Origin: a virus
Length of the DNA: 64,000 nucleotides
IMG/VR virus record: IMGVR_UViG_3300025168_000034
Location: 62,001-126,000 of that record
Direction: 5' to 3' (one strand)
Made by a program: the position numbers and the translations under genes. The notes under the pieces were generated by a model, which saw nothing but the letters and a program-made list of their open reading frames with translations, did no database searches and was not told the origin of the DNA. Position 1 is the stretch's first letter. Every line of letters begins with the position of its first letter. Positions 33,650 to 40,953 of the stretch are shown here, piece after piece.

Positions 33650-33976
33650 TTACTTCATTTCGATCATTTGTAATGGAACATTCCAACCTTGATCAAATCG
33701 ACCAGCTCCTTCTGCTTTTACAACTCCACGAGTCTTGTTGATCTTGGTTAAGATAAGATCGTGTCTGTAGCTTAGTTTTGGATGGTTAACATTACACGGA
33801 GAGCCTTCTACTAACTCTTGTTTAACTTCTGCAATTTTAGATGCTTTTCGAGTTTTTAAGATTCCAACAACATACTTGTTGATTCTCCTCAATTCTTCTG
33901 ACGACATTGCTTGTAATGCCTTTCTTGTTTCGTAGTCGTTAATGTCGACTGTTTTGTTACTGATATTCTTGTTCAT
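33650..33976 (-). CDS. hypothetical protein, 108 aa (island gene 5)
   Basis: The basic helical N-terminal half (YETRKALQAMSSEELRRINK; YVVGILKTRKASKIAEVKQE) is followed by a beta-rich second half (NHPKLSYRHDLILTKINKTR; GVVKAEGAGRFDQGWNVPLQ). That second half resembles a small SH3- or KOW-like barrel. No family is assigned. It is the last unit of the island, with its own palindromic promoter upstream (34008-34048) and a terminator after it. Its basic composition is compatible with nucleic-acid binding. Confidence 0.65.
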   Translation of the reverse strand: MNKNISNKTVDINDYETRKALQAMSSEELRRINKYVVGILKTRKASKIAEVKQELVEGSPCNVNHPKLSYRHDLILTKINKTRGVVKAEGAGRFDQGWNVPLQMIEMK

Positions 33977-34007
33977 ATTGTGATTATTTGTTATTAATTA
34001 TCTTTCT

Positions 34008-34048
34008 CTTTACATAGTAAAGATCAGGACTTTATTCCAGGATTGCAA
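34008..34048 (-). promoter_or_regulatory. island promoter 1 with palindromic operator
   Basis: On the minus strand TTG (complement of 34046-34048) is followed by N20 and GATCTTTA (34018-34025), overlapped by the perfect palindrome CTTTACTATGTAAAG (34008-34022). The same arrangement recurs at 34586-34626 and 35060-35100. Confidence 0.75.
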
Positions 34049-34052
34049 CTTT

Positions 34053-34286
34053 TTATGGAAAAACATTCTGATTTTTCAATGTATGAAAATACTCACGAAG
34101 CTTAGCAAGTCTTCTAGTAGCTGAGATATACTCCCATTCGTACTTATCCATGTTATACTCCATACATTCATCTCTCATGAAACCTTGGATGTTCTCTGCT
34201 GCACCTCTGGTAGTAGTACCCCACTCTTTTTCTATGTAATCTCTAACTCTATTAAATAGATGGTATATTCTATCTTCTTGTGTCAT
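34053..34286 (-). CDS. hypothetical protein, 77 aa (island gene 4)
   Basis: This acidic, helical and aromatic-rich protein reads HLFNRVRDYIEKEWGTTTRG, AAENIQGFMRDECMEYNMDK, YEWEYISATRRLAKLREYFH. No known fold is recognised. It lies 5 nt downstream of the 89-aa gene and shares its promoter. Small acidic early proteins of phages often bind host enzymes, but there is no direct evidence here. Confidence 0.65.
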   Translation of the reverse strand: MTQEDRIYHLFNRVRDYIEKEWGTTTRGAAENIQGFMRDECMEYNMDKYEWEYISATRRLAKLREYFHTLKNQNVFP

Positions 34287-34291
34287 ATCTC

Positions 34292-34561
34292 TTATCTTAA
34301 AGTTTGATTCTTTCTTGCGTATCTCTTAGCTCTCATATAAGCCTCTCTAGTCTCATAAGTAAAGTAATTACGACCTATGTCTGTAAACTCTCTACAATCA
34401 TGCTTGGCCCAATATCTTTGATAGAATTCTGGACCGTTACCATAATCACGATATTCCACCATCTCATCAAAGTGGATCTTCCCACCCGATAAGCCTTTGT
34501 ATTCGATAGTCTCTCGACCTTTCATCTCTTTTGTGATTGTGTATTTTGGTTTGTTTTGCAT
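34292..34561 (-). CDS. hypothetical protein, 89 aa (island gene 3)
   Basis: The protein is charged and aromatic: YTITKEMKGRETIEYKGLSG, GKIHFDEMVEYRDYGNGPEF, YQRYWAKHDCREFTDIGRNY, then a basic tail YMRAKRYARKNQTLR. A mixed alpha-beta fold is likely. No family is assigned. It is the first gene after the palindromic promoter at 34586-34626. Confidence 0.68.
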   Translation of the reverse strand: MQNKPKYTITKEMKGRETIEYKGLSGGKIHFDEMVEYRDYGNGPEFYQRYWAKHDCREFTDIGRNYFTYETREAYMRAKRYARKNQTLR

Positions 34562-34585
34562 ATCTTTTGTTTTAATTATCTTTCC

Positions 34586-34626
34586 CTTTACATAGTAAAG
34601 GTCAGGACTTTATTTCGTAATTGCAA
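34586..34626 (-). promoter_or_regulatory. island promoter 2 with palindromic operator
   Basis: On the minus strand TTG (complement of 34624-34626) is followed by N20 and GACCTTTA (34596-34603), with CTTTACTATGTAAAG at 34586-34600. The flanks, GTTGCAATT and AAAGTCCTGA, are shared with copies 1 and 3. Confidence 0.75.
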
Positions 34627-34632
34627 CCTTTT

Positions 34633-34824
34633 TTACGAAAATTTCCATAATTTTTTTTCTAATTGGTTAACTAATCCGATTGCGTCTTGAAATGCAAATC
34701 GAGCTGAGTCACTGTTTCGATTAGCTTTTGAGTGTTTACGTTTTTTTTCCATAAACTGTTTTGCAAGCTCTAACTGTTTGAGCAATGCTCGATGTTGGTT
34801 TCCTAATTCTGCGTGGTGGTTCAT
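34633..34824 (-). CDS. small helical protein, 63 aa (island gene 2)
   Basis: The protein is Lys/Asn/Gln-rich and fully helical: MNHHAELGNQHRALLKQLEL, AKQFMEKKRKHSKANRNSDS, ARFAFQDAIGLVNQLEKKLW. Its start overlaps the stop of the 74-aa gene by 4 nt (ATGA), so the two are coupled. Function is unknown. Confidence 0.65.
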   Translation of the reverse strand: MNHHAELGNQHRALLKQLELAKQFMEKKRKHSKANRNSDSARFAFQDAIGLVNQLEKKLWKFS

Positions 34825-35045
34825 CTTTCTAATATTACAAAGGTTCCAAAATGTTTATCAAATACTTGAATAAGATTTTCATAATCTCCTTCCATCATTT
34901 CTAATGCAATCTCATCTACCTGAAACTCATCTAATCCTATTTTTCTAGCCAATCTTTTTGCAGTTGCTATTAAGGAGAATGCATTACCATCCGGTCCGGT
35001 TAGATCAATTATAATTTCTTTTTGTTCTTGTTTCTTTCTAATCAT
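34821..35045 (-). CDS. conserved small phage protein, 74 aa (island gene 1)
   Basis: The core reads IIIDLTGPDGNAFSLIATAK, RLARKIGLDEFQVDEIALEM, MEGDYENLIQVFDKHFGTFV. I recognise this pattern (DLTGPDGNAF...A-K-x-LA...GDYENL-x-VF-x-x-x-FG) from small uncharacterised proteins of T4-like phages. No biochemical function is known to me. It is the first gene of the island behind promoter copy 3. Confidence 0.72.
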   Translation of the reverse strand: MIRKKQEQKEIIIDLTGPDGNAFSLIATAKRLARKIGLDEFQVDEIALEMMEGDYENLIQVFDKHFGTFVILER

Positions 35046-35059
35046 ATCTTTTTCTCTTT

Positions 35060-35100
35060 CTTTACATTGTAAAGATCAGGACAAAGATCCGAATATGCAA
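35060..35100 (-). promoter_or_regulatory. island promoter 3 with palindromic operator
   Basis: On the minus strand TTG (complement of 35098-35100) is followed by N20 and GATCTTTA (35070-35077), overlapped by CTTTACAATGTAAAG at 35060-35074. The spacer differs by one base from copies 1 and 2 but the arms are unchanged. Confidence 0.75.
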
Positions 35101-35120
35101 CAGTTTACCTAATTATTTTC

Positions 35121-35148
35121 CAAAAAAAAGCCCCTCCGAAGAGGGGCT
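35121..35148 (-). terminator. rho-independent terminator of major capsid gene
   Basis: On the minus strand AGCCCCTC, loop TTCG and GAGGGGCT form an 8-bp perfect stem followed by TTTTTTT. It separates capsid transcription from the small-gene island. Confidence 0.93.
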
Positions 35149-35171
35149 AATTAATTATGCGGTTATGCTTC

Positions 35172-36803
35172 TTACAGCACGTTTAGATCTGCAACGTTAA
35201 TCTTACCGTAGAATTCTGGTCTAGTAACAAGTTTTGCATATCTTGTCATTACACCTCTTCTTGGAGTAAAATTCTTTGGATCGTAAACAAGAGGAGTAAG
35301 CATTAATGGCACGTATGGTGCGTATACTGCTCCAGTCTCTAAGAACTGGCTTCCTCTGAATCCCATCAAGATGGTATTCTCTTGCATGTAAGGGTTTTTG
35401 TAAACATCATAAGCGTTATTAATAGCACCTACTTGTCTTACACCCATTGCATATTTCATCTTGCCTGTTCCGTCAGTCGCAGCATATCCAGGAATTGACT
35501 CAAGGATAGTTGAGATTTTTGGAGAACAAACTAAGAAGTTAGCTCCACCTCTCAGAGTCTTAGCATGGATCTCGTTAGATACTTTCTGTACTTTAGTACC
35601 TAAAGTAGCAAACCAAGTACCTTGGATATATGCTTGACCACTAAATTGTGATGCCTCGAATAGATTAGTAGCAGAGTTAAACTCTTGACCTACTTTAGCA
35701 GACCAGAAGTCTGTAGAAGCAGCTGATGAAATCAACATGTCTAAGATCTCTAAGTCAATCTCCATAGAGACATACTCAGATAACATAGAAGTCAACTCAC
35801 CTTCAGCATCTACTGAATGGTATGCGTTAAGGTCTTGAGCGAACTCAGGAGTCCAGCTTGCTTTCAACTTACGAGTCTTAGCAGTTACCGGAATACTTCT
35901 CATTTGCAATTCAATGCTTGGGATATTCAAGTCTGTATCCAAGTCTCTGTTTGTAGCAGATACTGGTTTAGCCTCGAAGTCACCTCTATCATCATTCGTA
36001 GGTTGTACTGAGAATGAAATTGCTGCACGGAAAGGACTAAGTGTCACATGTGTAGCTGGTGCTAATGATTCAGATGCTACAACGAATTGTACGTTTCCAC
36101 CAACGATTTGAGTAAACTTTTCAATGACGTCTAACTCAACTGAACCAGATAGTAGTTGGAATGATCTAACTGCTTCTTTGTCTAATCCAGTTCCGTTAGA
36201 AGAGGAAAGAGATGCAGTAGGAACAATTACTGTATGGTAATTAGCAATTGATGCTGTAAAATCACCATCGTAAAGTACAGTGTCAACACCTACAGATCCA
36301 GTGTGGATTGTATGTCCAGTTGTTGCAATTTGGTTGTTAATTGAATATCCAAATCGACCTGCTCCGTAAAGTCCATCAGATGGATCAGCAGTAGTGTCAG
36401 TGACACCTTGTAGTGTACCAGTTTGGTTTTTCTCCGTTGGAGCGAATCCAAATGGATTTTTATCGTTAGCGTATTTGAAATCTAGGTAGAATACTAGTCC
36501 TGATGGTAAGTTCATTGGTTGAACGCTGACAAATTCCTTTGCTGCGATCTCCGCATAAACTCTCCTGATCAAAGGAAGAGCTACTCCTGTCCACTGCTCA
36601 TATCCGGCACCTGCAGTACCAGCTGTTGTAGCAGACCCCTCTTTCAAAAGCTGTTTTGCTTGGTTCTCTAAAAGAACAGACACTGTTGCCTCTTCTTGTT
36701 TGTCACCAAGTCCTTCTAATAGGCCCGTTCTGGACCATTTGGAGATTAAAGCCTTATTTTCGTGGCTTCTGTTTGTTTCTCCCATTCCTTCAAATAAATT
36801 CAT
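35172..36803 (-). CDS. 23: major capsid protein (gp23)
   Basis: The 543-aa protein is close to T4 gp23 (521 aa). The delta-region ends QAKQLLKEGSATTAGTAGAG, with an L-K-E site at residues 53-55, a good match to the prohead-protease rule that matures gp23. The shell core includes LPLIRRVYAEIAAKEFVSVQ, PMNLPSGLVFYLDFKYANDK and a C-terminal LTPLVYDPKNFTPRRGVMTR, YAKLVTRPEFYGKI. It forms the capsid hexamers. It follows the scaffold gene and ends with the strongest terminator in the window. No perfect late box precedes it, so it may rely on read-through from upstream or a divergent promoter. Confidence 0.93.
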   Translation of the reverse strand: MNLFEGMGETNRSHENKALISKWSRTGLLEGLGDKQEEATVSVLLENQAKQLLKEGSATTAGTAGAGYEQWTGVALPLIRRVYAEIAAKEFVSVQPMNLPSGLVFYLDFKYANDKNPFGFAPTEKNQTGTLQGVTDTTADPSDGLYGAGRFGYSINNQIATTGHTIHTGSVGVDTVLYDGDFTASIANYHTVIVPTASLSSSNGTGLDKEAVRSFQLLSGSVELDVIEKFTQIVGGNVQFVVASESLAPATHVTLSPFRAAISFSVQPTNDDRGDFEAKPVSATNRDLDTDLNIPSIELQMRSIPVTAKTRKLKASWTPEFAQDLNAYHSVDAEGELTSMLSEYVSMEIDLEILDMLISSAASTDFWSAKVGQEFNSATNLFEASQFSGQAYIQGTWFATLGTKVQKVSNEIHAKTLRGGANFLVCSPKISTILESIPGYAATDGTGKMKYAMGVRQVGAINNAYDVYKNPYMQENTILMGFRGSQFLETGAVYAPYVPLMLTPLVYDPKNFTPRRGVMTRYAKLVTRPEFYGKINVADLNVL

Positions 36804-36831
36804 AGTTTGAATAATTTTTGCTTTTTTTAGG

Positions 36832-37881
36832 TTACTTGTTGTAGTTAATTAATTCTGTAAAACGGTTATAAACTCCGTTACTGTCAGCAATCACTTTTTT
36901 CGTTCCTTTTGAACGAGATGATGCGATACCTTCAGTTAGGTTTTTTGCTTTTCTTTTAGGAGCAGCTTTTCTGACAGGTCTTGCAGTCATTGATTCGGCT
37001 AATGTAGCATACACTAATTTAGCTTCTCTAACTGTTTTAACTCTGTCAAAAGTTTCGATGATTTTTATTTTCTTAGTCTCAGTCAATTCACCTTTCTTGA
37101 ATAGCTTGTTTACATAAAGTAATTTAGCGTTAAGTAGATTCACTTCGTTTAACTTAGAACGTAAGAATTTGATAACATTGTAAGCTTCTTCCAACTCATC
37201 TTCATCCTTTTCTTCATCCATGGATTCTTTATCATCTTCTTCCTCTTCTCTAAGAGCTTTAATGATTTCTTCTAGGTCGATATCTTCATCGTCACCTTCT
37301 TCCATGTCCTCTTTTTCAGAATGATCTTCTTCTTTGTAAAGACCTTTCTTCATTTTTTCTTTAGACGACATTTTTTCATCCATTTCTTCTTTGTCAGAAT
37401 GATCGCCTTCTTCCATTTCATCGGTTTCAGCGTGAGCTTCTTCTTCCATATCTTCTTCAGAATAATCTCCTTCAGCCATTTCATCTTCTTCTCCTTCTAA
37501 CTCTCTTAGAATCTCTTCTAACTCGTCATCAGTCATTTCAGCTTCTTCGGCTTCAGCAGATGCTTCTTCTTCAGATCCTTCATCAGAAACTTCTGGTTCT
37601 GCCTCAACTTCAACTTCTACTTCATCCTCTACTTCAGGTTCTCCACCTTCGCCTTCGGATTGCATTTCGTCTTCGTCGTGAGACATCTCCATTGTCATTT
37701 CTTCTTCATCTTCCATCTCCTCCATTGGCTCTTCCTCTTCCATCTCTTCTTTAATTTTATGAGACAGCATAGATTGCAGCTTAGGAGCAAAGGCTTCTTC
37801 TAAAGCAAGTTTTGCGTTTGCTAATGCAGTTTCGCGAACAGCTTTTGCGTCTGCGATTGCATCTTTTAATAATTTGTTCAT
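36832..37881 (-). CDS. 22: prohead core scaffold (gp22-like), highly acidic
   Basis: A conserved gp22-like C-terminal half contains AYNVIKFLRSKLNEVNLLNA, KLLYVNKLFKKGELTETKKI, KIIETFDRVKTVREAKLVYA. The middle 170 residues are almost entirely Glu, Asp, Met and Ser (runs such as EEEPMEEMEDEEE), much longer than in T4 gp22 (269 aa). The N-terminus is MNKLLKDAIADAKAVRETAL. Scaffold proteins guide capsid assembly and are then digested by gp21; several L/I-x-E sites are present. The acidic stretch may bind cargo proteins with basic leaders. It is directly upstream of the capsid gene. Confidence 0.85.
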   Translation of the reverse strand: MNKLLKDAIADAKAVRETALANAKLALEEAFAPKLQSMLSHKIKEEMEEEEPMEEMEDEEEMTMEMSHDEDEMQSEGEGGEPEVEDEVEVEVEAEPEVSDEGSEEEASAEAEEAEMTDDELEEILRELEGEEDEMAEGDYSEEDMEEEAHAETDEMEEGDHSDKEEMDEKMSSKEKMKKGLYKEEDHSEKEDMEEGDDEDIDLEEIIKALREEEEDDKESMDEEKDEDELEEAYNVIKFLRSKLNEVNLLNAKLLYVNKLFKKGELTETKKIKIIETFDRVKTVREAKLVYATLAESMTARPVRKAAPKRKAKNLTEGIASSRSKGTKKVIADSNGVYNRFTELINYNK

Positions 37882-38017
37882 GATATATGTTTTATGAACG
37901 TCCTACAACTATTGGAGTTGCAATTTGAATAATTTATTTAGGACGCCATATCAGGATAGCGTATTTAACCATATATAGTATGGTCAAAACTCAAAACGTG
38001 TTTTAGTGTTGTATTAT
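37882..38017 (-). other. intergenic region upstream of scaffold gene
   Basis: This is a 136-nt gap, one of the longest in the window. It holds two short inverted repeats (CGCTATCCTGATATGGCG and CAACTATTGGAGTTG on the minus strand) but neither has a T-run, and no perfect late box is present. It may carry the promoter of the scaffold-capsid unit in a diverged form. I see no ORF or tRNA. Confidence 0.4.
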
Positions 38018-38851
38018 TTACGCCATTGCTGGGGCTGGTGCATCTCCACCAGCTTGCAGTTTTGCCTTGAGCTCTTTATTGTCTGCTATTGCTTTTTTTA
38101 TGTACTTAAATAATTCCTTTCCAAGCACTACAAGCTCAAACCCTTTACCAATCATTGAAGTTATTGATATTATAATACCAAACACACTTGCTCCTGCAAG
38201 AGGAAAGTGCGAAACTCCAAGTGCAAATAAAGCTACTACACCGATAAACTTTACGCTATAAGCTCCTATCTTTTGAGCATTAGGTCCACCACCCATTTGC
38301 CCTATGATCCACTCAATAGCTTGTCCAATTTTTTTCATTACCCAGCCGGCAAGGCCTTTAATGCTGGCATCGAATTTTCCTAGTTTTGTTTTGACTATCT
38401 TTGGATCCATCTTTTTCCCCGTTATCTTTTCAATAGCCGCACAGATAGCTTCGATAAATGCCATGTTTCCTAGAACAAGTGATACGACTGTAAGGATGGA
38501 ATCCAAAAGTCCTCCACCGCTTTCATTTACTGACTGACGTCTTTCATCAACTGTAGGTAATTCTTTTTCAACATCGGATGCTTTAACTTTTGAGATATCA
38601 CCACCCTTTTCAAGGGCAGCCATCATCATTGCTGCTTGCACCTCTTCGTCATCCATATCCTCCCCATCCTTTTCTACCTCTTTAGACACTTTTAAGATGC
38701 CTTGATCGATACCTGATGGTATTCCAGCCTCCTTAAGCATTTTAGATGACGATTTCATAGCTACTGTAATTTCAGCTATCATCTTATTGAATTTACGCTC
38801 TCGCAAAATTCTGTATGTTATTTCAGATAAACTTAATGTTGGCTTATTCAT
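38018..38851 (-). CDS. putative internal membrane-active head protein, 277 aa
   Basis: The helical N-terminus (MNKPTLSLSEITYRILRERK) has possible protease sites L-K-E-A at residues 39-42 and V-N-E-S near 110. Two hydrophobic blocks follow: LLDSILTVVSLVLGNMAFIE, and YSVKFIGVVALFALGVSHFP, LAGASVFGIIISITSMIGKG, enough for three or four membrane helices. The C-terminus is Ala/Pro-rich (APAPAMA). A membrane-spanning protein coded between scaffold and protease is unusual. I infer packaging in the prohead and ejection into the host envelope. It overlaps the next gene by 4 nt. Confidence 0.6.
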   Translation of the reverse strand: MNKPTLSLSEITYRILRERKFNKMIAEITVAMKSSSKMLKEAGIPSGIDQGILKVSKEVEKDGEDMDDEEVQAAMMMAALEKGGDISKVKASDVEKELPTVDERRQSVNESGGGLLDSILTVVSLVLGNMAFIEAICAAIEKITGKKMDPKIVKTKLGKFDASIKGLAGWVMKKIGQAIEWIIGQMGGGPNAQKIGAYSVKFIGVVALFALGVSHFPLAGASVFGIIISITSMIGKGFELVVLGKELFKYIKKAIADNKELKAKLQAGGDAPAPAMA

Positions 38852-39219
38852 TTCTTTTTGTTTTCAGTAAGGTCACTAAAATTTACTTGAATTGTGTATC
38901 CATCAACATCTACTTCTAAACCTTTTTTTGTTATTGCTTTTACTTCACCCTCTCCAGCTCTCCAATCAGTATTGGTGTTATATTTTTTGACTGCAGATGG
39001 ATCGAAGAACACTTTTAATGCTTTTTCACCACTACCCTTTTTGTCGTCTTTTTTTTCTTCTTCACCTTTGTCACCGCCTTCTTCACCTTTGTCACCACCA
39101 GCATCTCCACCACCCTCTTTTTCAGCAGCAGCAGCGAATGGATTCTCAAGCAACCTATACTCAAGCATTAACTCACCTAATATATCAACAAGTGTGTTTT
39201 TGTTAGTGACCAACTTCAT
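38848..39219 (-). CDS. acidic/Gly-rich head-region protein, 123 aa
   Basis: The N-terminus MKLVTNKNTLVDILGELMLE, YRLLENPFAAAAEKEGG contains L-L-E and M-L-E-Y, possible prohead-protease sites. A tandem GGDKGEEGGDKGEE stretch follows. The C-terminal 60 residues look like a small beta barrel (WRAGEGEVKAITKKGLEVDV; DGYTIQVNFSDL), as in KOW-like domains. No family is assigned. It overlaps the preceding 127-aa gene by 17 nt and the following gene by 4 nt, in the cluster between protease and scaffold. Internal head protein or assembly core component is likely. Confidence 0.62.
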   Translation of the reverse strand: MKLVTNKNTLVDILGELMLEYRLLENPFAAAAEKEGGGDAGGDKGEEGGDKGEEEKKDDKKGSGEKALKVFFDPSAVKKYNTNTDWRAGEGEVKAITKKGLEVDVDGYTIQVNFSDLTENKKK

Positions 39220-39586
39220 AGTAGCGAGATAGATTGTTACCCATTTCTTCGTACAAAGACTCTAAGCGTTGCTGTAGTTTAGATACTTCAGCTACTGTTT
39301 TAGTGAATTCTTTATTGTTGTTGTTAAGCTCTTTCATGTTTCTCTTCACGGTCACTTCATCAAACCACTCTTCGGTTTCTTGTAAAGCAACGCGTTCTGC
39401 TTTTTCTACAATTTCAGAGATTCTGTTAGCAGCTTCTTTTAATCCTTTGCTACGATAGATTGCTTCTTCAAAGTTTCCGTACTCTTTAATTTCTTCAAGC
39501 ACTTGAGCTTTTTCATTAAGCTTCATTTTTGAGGCGCCGGCATTATCCATTGCTTCGCTAAGTTGTTTTAGTATATTTGTCTTCAT
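39203..39586 (-). CDS. coiled-coil prohead core protein (gp67/gp68-like position), 127 aa
   Basis: The protein starts MKTNILKQLSEAMDNAGASK, MKLNEKAQVLEEIKEYGNFE. It has L-S-E-A and L-N-E-K sites at residues 9-12 and 23-26. The rest is a long coiled coil (KEFTKTVAEVSKLQQRLESL, YEEMGNNLSRYYEV). In T4 the genes around protease gp21 and scaffold gp22 include small core proteins 67 and 68; this is the same position and character, but I cannot show homology. The 1-nt overlap with the protease stop indicates coupling. Confidence 0.62.
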   Translation of the reverse strand: MKTNILKQLSEAMDNAGASKMKLNEKAQVLEEIKEYGNFEEAIYRSKGLKEAANRISEIVEKAERVALQETEEWFDEVTVKRNMKELNNNNKEFTKTVAEVSKLQQRLESLYEEMGNNLSRYYEVGH

Positions 39587-40200
39587 TACATTACTGATAT
39601 TATCTCACTTATTAGTGAATGGATTCTAGTGTGTTTGTTGTTGTTATTTGAATTGGTGTTTTCGTTTAAAGATGAATTCATAAAAGCACCTTGTGTAGAT
39701 GGATTACTGACCAAATCCCAACATACGATTTCAAAGTCGTCTTGTACTTCTACCTTTCCCTCTCCTAACTCCTTAACAGATCCCATTCCTCTTGAGCTGA
39801 TGCCTAATCTGATTCCAGATTTCATTAACTCCTTTGCAATGTTTCCTGAGGGTGTAGATAATATCTCAATCTTTCCCATTAAGTCAGTCCCTTGCCACCA
39901 CAAATCAAGTACATTGTGAGACACGTTTGATAGGTTTACCACTTGAGAATCTGGATGATCTAATTCGCCTAACGCTCTACGCTCCTTTACAAAAGTGTTT
40001 TTGTAAGTTTCACATTCTTTTTTCAAAATAGGTAAAGGATAGCTCCTTCCATTTTGGTTAAAGTTTTCATCATCGCCAGTACTGGCTCTCTGCATAATTC
40101 CTGACACGATTAGCTTTCCATTGTTTTTGTTCATGGATTCGTTGATCTGTGTAGGTGTTACTTGGATTGATCCTATATAATCTACTAATACTCTTTTCAT
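39586..40200 (-). CDS. 21: prohead core protease (gp21)
   Basis: The 204-aa protein has the herpes/T4 protease-type layout: LIVSGIMQRASTGDDENFNQ, NGRSYPLPILKKECETYK, then ERRALGELDHPDSQVVNLSN (catalytic His) and GIRLGISSRGMGSVKE (catalytic Ser), then CWDLVSNPSTQGAF. T4 gp21 is 212 aa. It cleaves scaffold, capsid and internal proteins after (L/I)-x-E. Its own C-terminus is Asn/Ser-rich. It overlaps neighbouring genes by 4 nt and 1 nt and lies between the gp20-side proteins and scaffold, as in T4. Confidence 0.9.
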   Translation of the reverse strand: MKRVLVDYIGSIQVTPTQINESMNKNNGKLIVSGIMQRASTGDDENFNQNGRSYPLPILKKECETYKNTFVKERRALGELDHPDSQVVNLSNVSHNVLDLWWQGTDLMGKIEILSTPSGNIAKELMKSGIRLGISSRGMGSVKELGEGKVEVQDDFEIVCWDLVSNPSTQGAFMNSSLNENTNSNNNNKHTRIHSLISEIISVM

Positions 40201-40952
40201 GATATCATGTGTTTTTGTATGTTAGCAATGACTTCTTCAGGATTATCGATGTTTCCTAATGGTATTTCTTCACTGTAATCTTGGTACGTTAAGTTTCCTT
40301 TATCCCAATCAATAGCGACTGGTTCTCCGTTAAGCATAACGTCAAATTCGAAATGATCAGCACCTATAGGGTTGTGGTCTATGTCGGTAGATCGTATAGC
40401 GTCAAACTGCGGATCACCAACACTATTAAGTAGTGATAGTAGATCTCCTTGAGCTTGCTGTGCAGTCGCTTCTGTTAAGTTATATAGTTGGTTAGCTTTT
40501 TCAGATAATACCGATATGCGTTGATGCATTTTAGCTAAAGCTTCGTTTGTACGTTTCCAATGGATATTGTTATCCATCTTAGATTCATTTTTTAACTTAA
40601 TGCTGTGTTGAAGCATTCTTGCTAACTCTCTAATATTCTTGTTTACTTCTAAGATGTTTGCGTTTACCTTTTGTACTGTCGATCGTGATTCGTCTCGTTT
40701 AAAAGCTTTATATGATACTTCGTTTAATTTTACCGAATATTTAGGATTCCGTTTTTTTGGTCCTTTGATTGAGTATGCATATTCTGGATCAGTTAAATCA
40801 ACCGATTGTGTTCCGTCATCATCCTCATCGCCAGTAAACGCGTTTGGTGTATCGTAGGAGCCAACATTTGCTGTTGTGTTTTCTTTCATCTGAGCAGCCT
40901 GCTCTTTGATGTACTTCTTTAACTCTTCCTTTTCTTCTAAGCTCAATCCCAT
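40197..40952 (-). CDS. hypothetical head protein, 251 aa, between portal and protease
   Basis: The helical N-terminus (MGLSLEEKEELKKYIKEQAA) is followed by an acidic linker (FTGDEDDDGTQSVDLTDPEY) and a coiled-coil middle (NILEVNKNIRELARMLQHSI; KMHQRISVLSEKANQLYNLT). The C-terminus is beta-rich (DHFEFDVMLNGEPVAIDWDK). T4-like phages of marine bacteria have an unassigned gene in this place. It may be a prohead core component. It starts 1 nt after the previous gene's stop and overlaps the protease by 4 nt. Confidence 0.62.
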   Translation of the reverse strand: MGLSLEEKEELKKYIKEQAAQMKENTTANVGSYDTPNAFTGDEDDDGTQSVDLTDPEYAYSIKGPKKRNPKYSVKLNEVSYKAFKRDESRSTVQKVNANILEVNKNIRELARMLQHSIKLKNESKMDNNIHWKRTNEALAKMHQRISVLSEKANQLYNLTEATAQQAQGDLLSLLNSVGDPQFDAIRSTDIDHNPIGADHFEFDVMLNGEPVAIDWDKGNLTYQDYSEEIPLGNIDNPEEVIANIQKHMIS

Positions 40953-40953
40953 G

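Noticed and set aside
37882-38017. Terminator before the scaffold gene
   Set aside because: The inverted repeats are short and lack a T-run on the minus strand.
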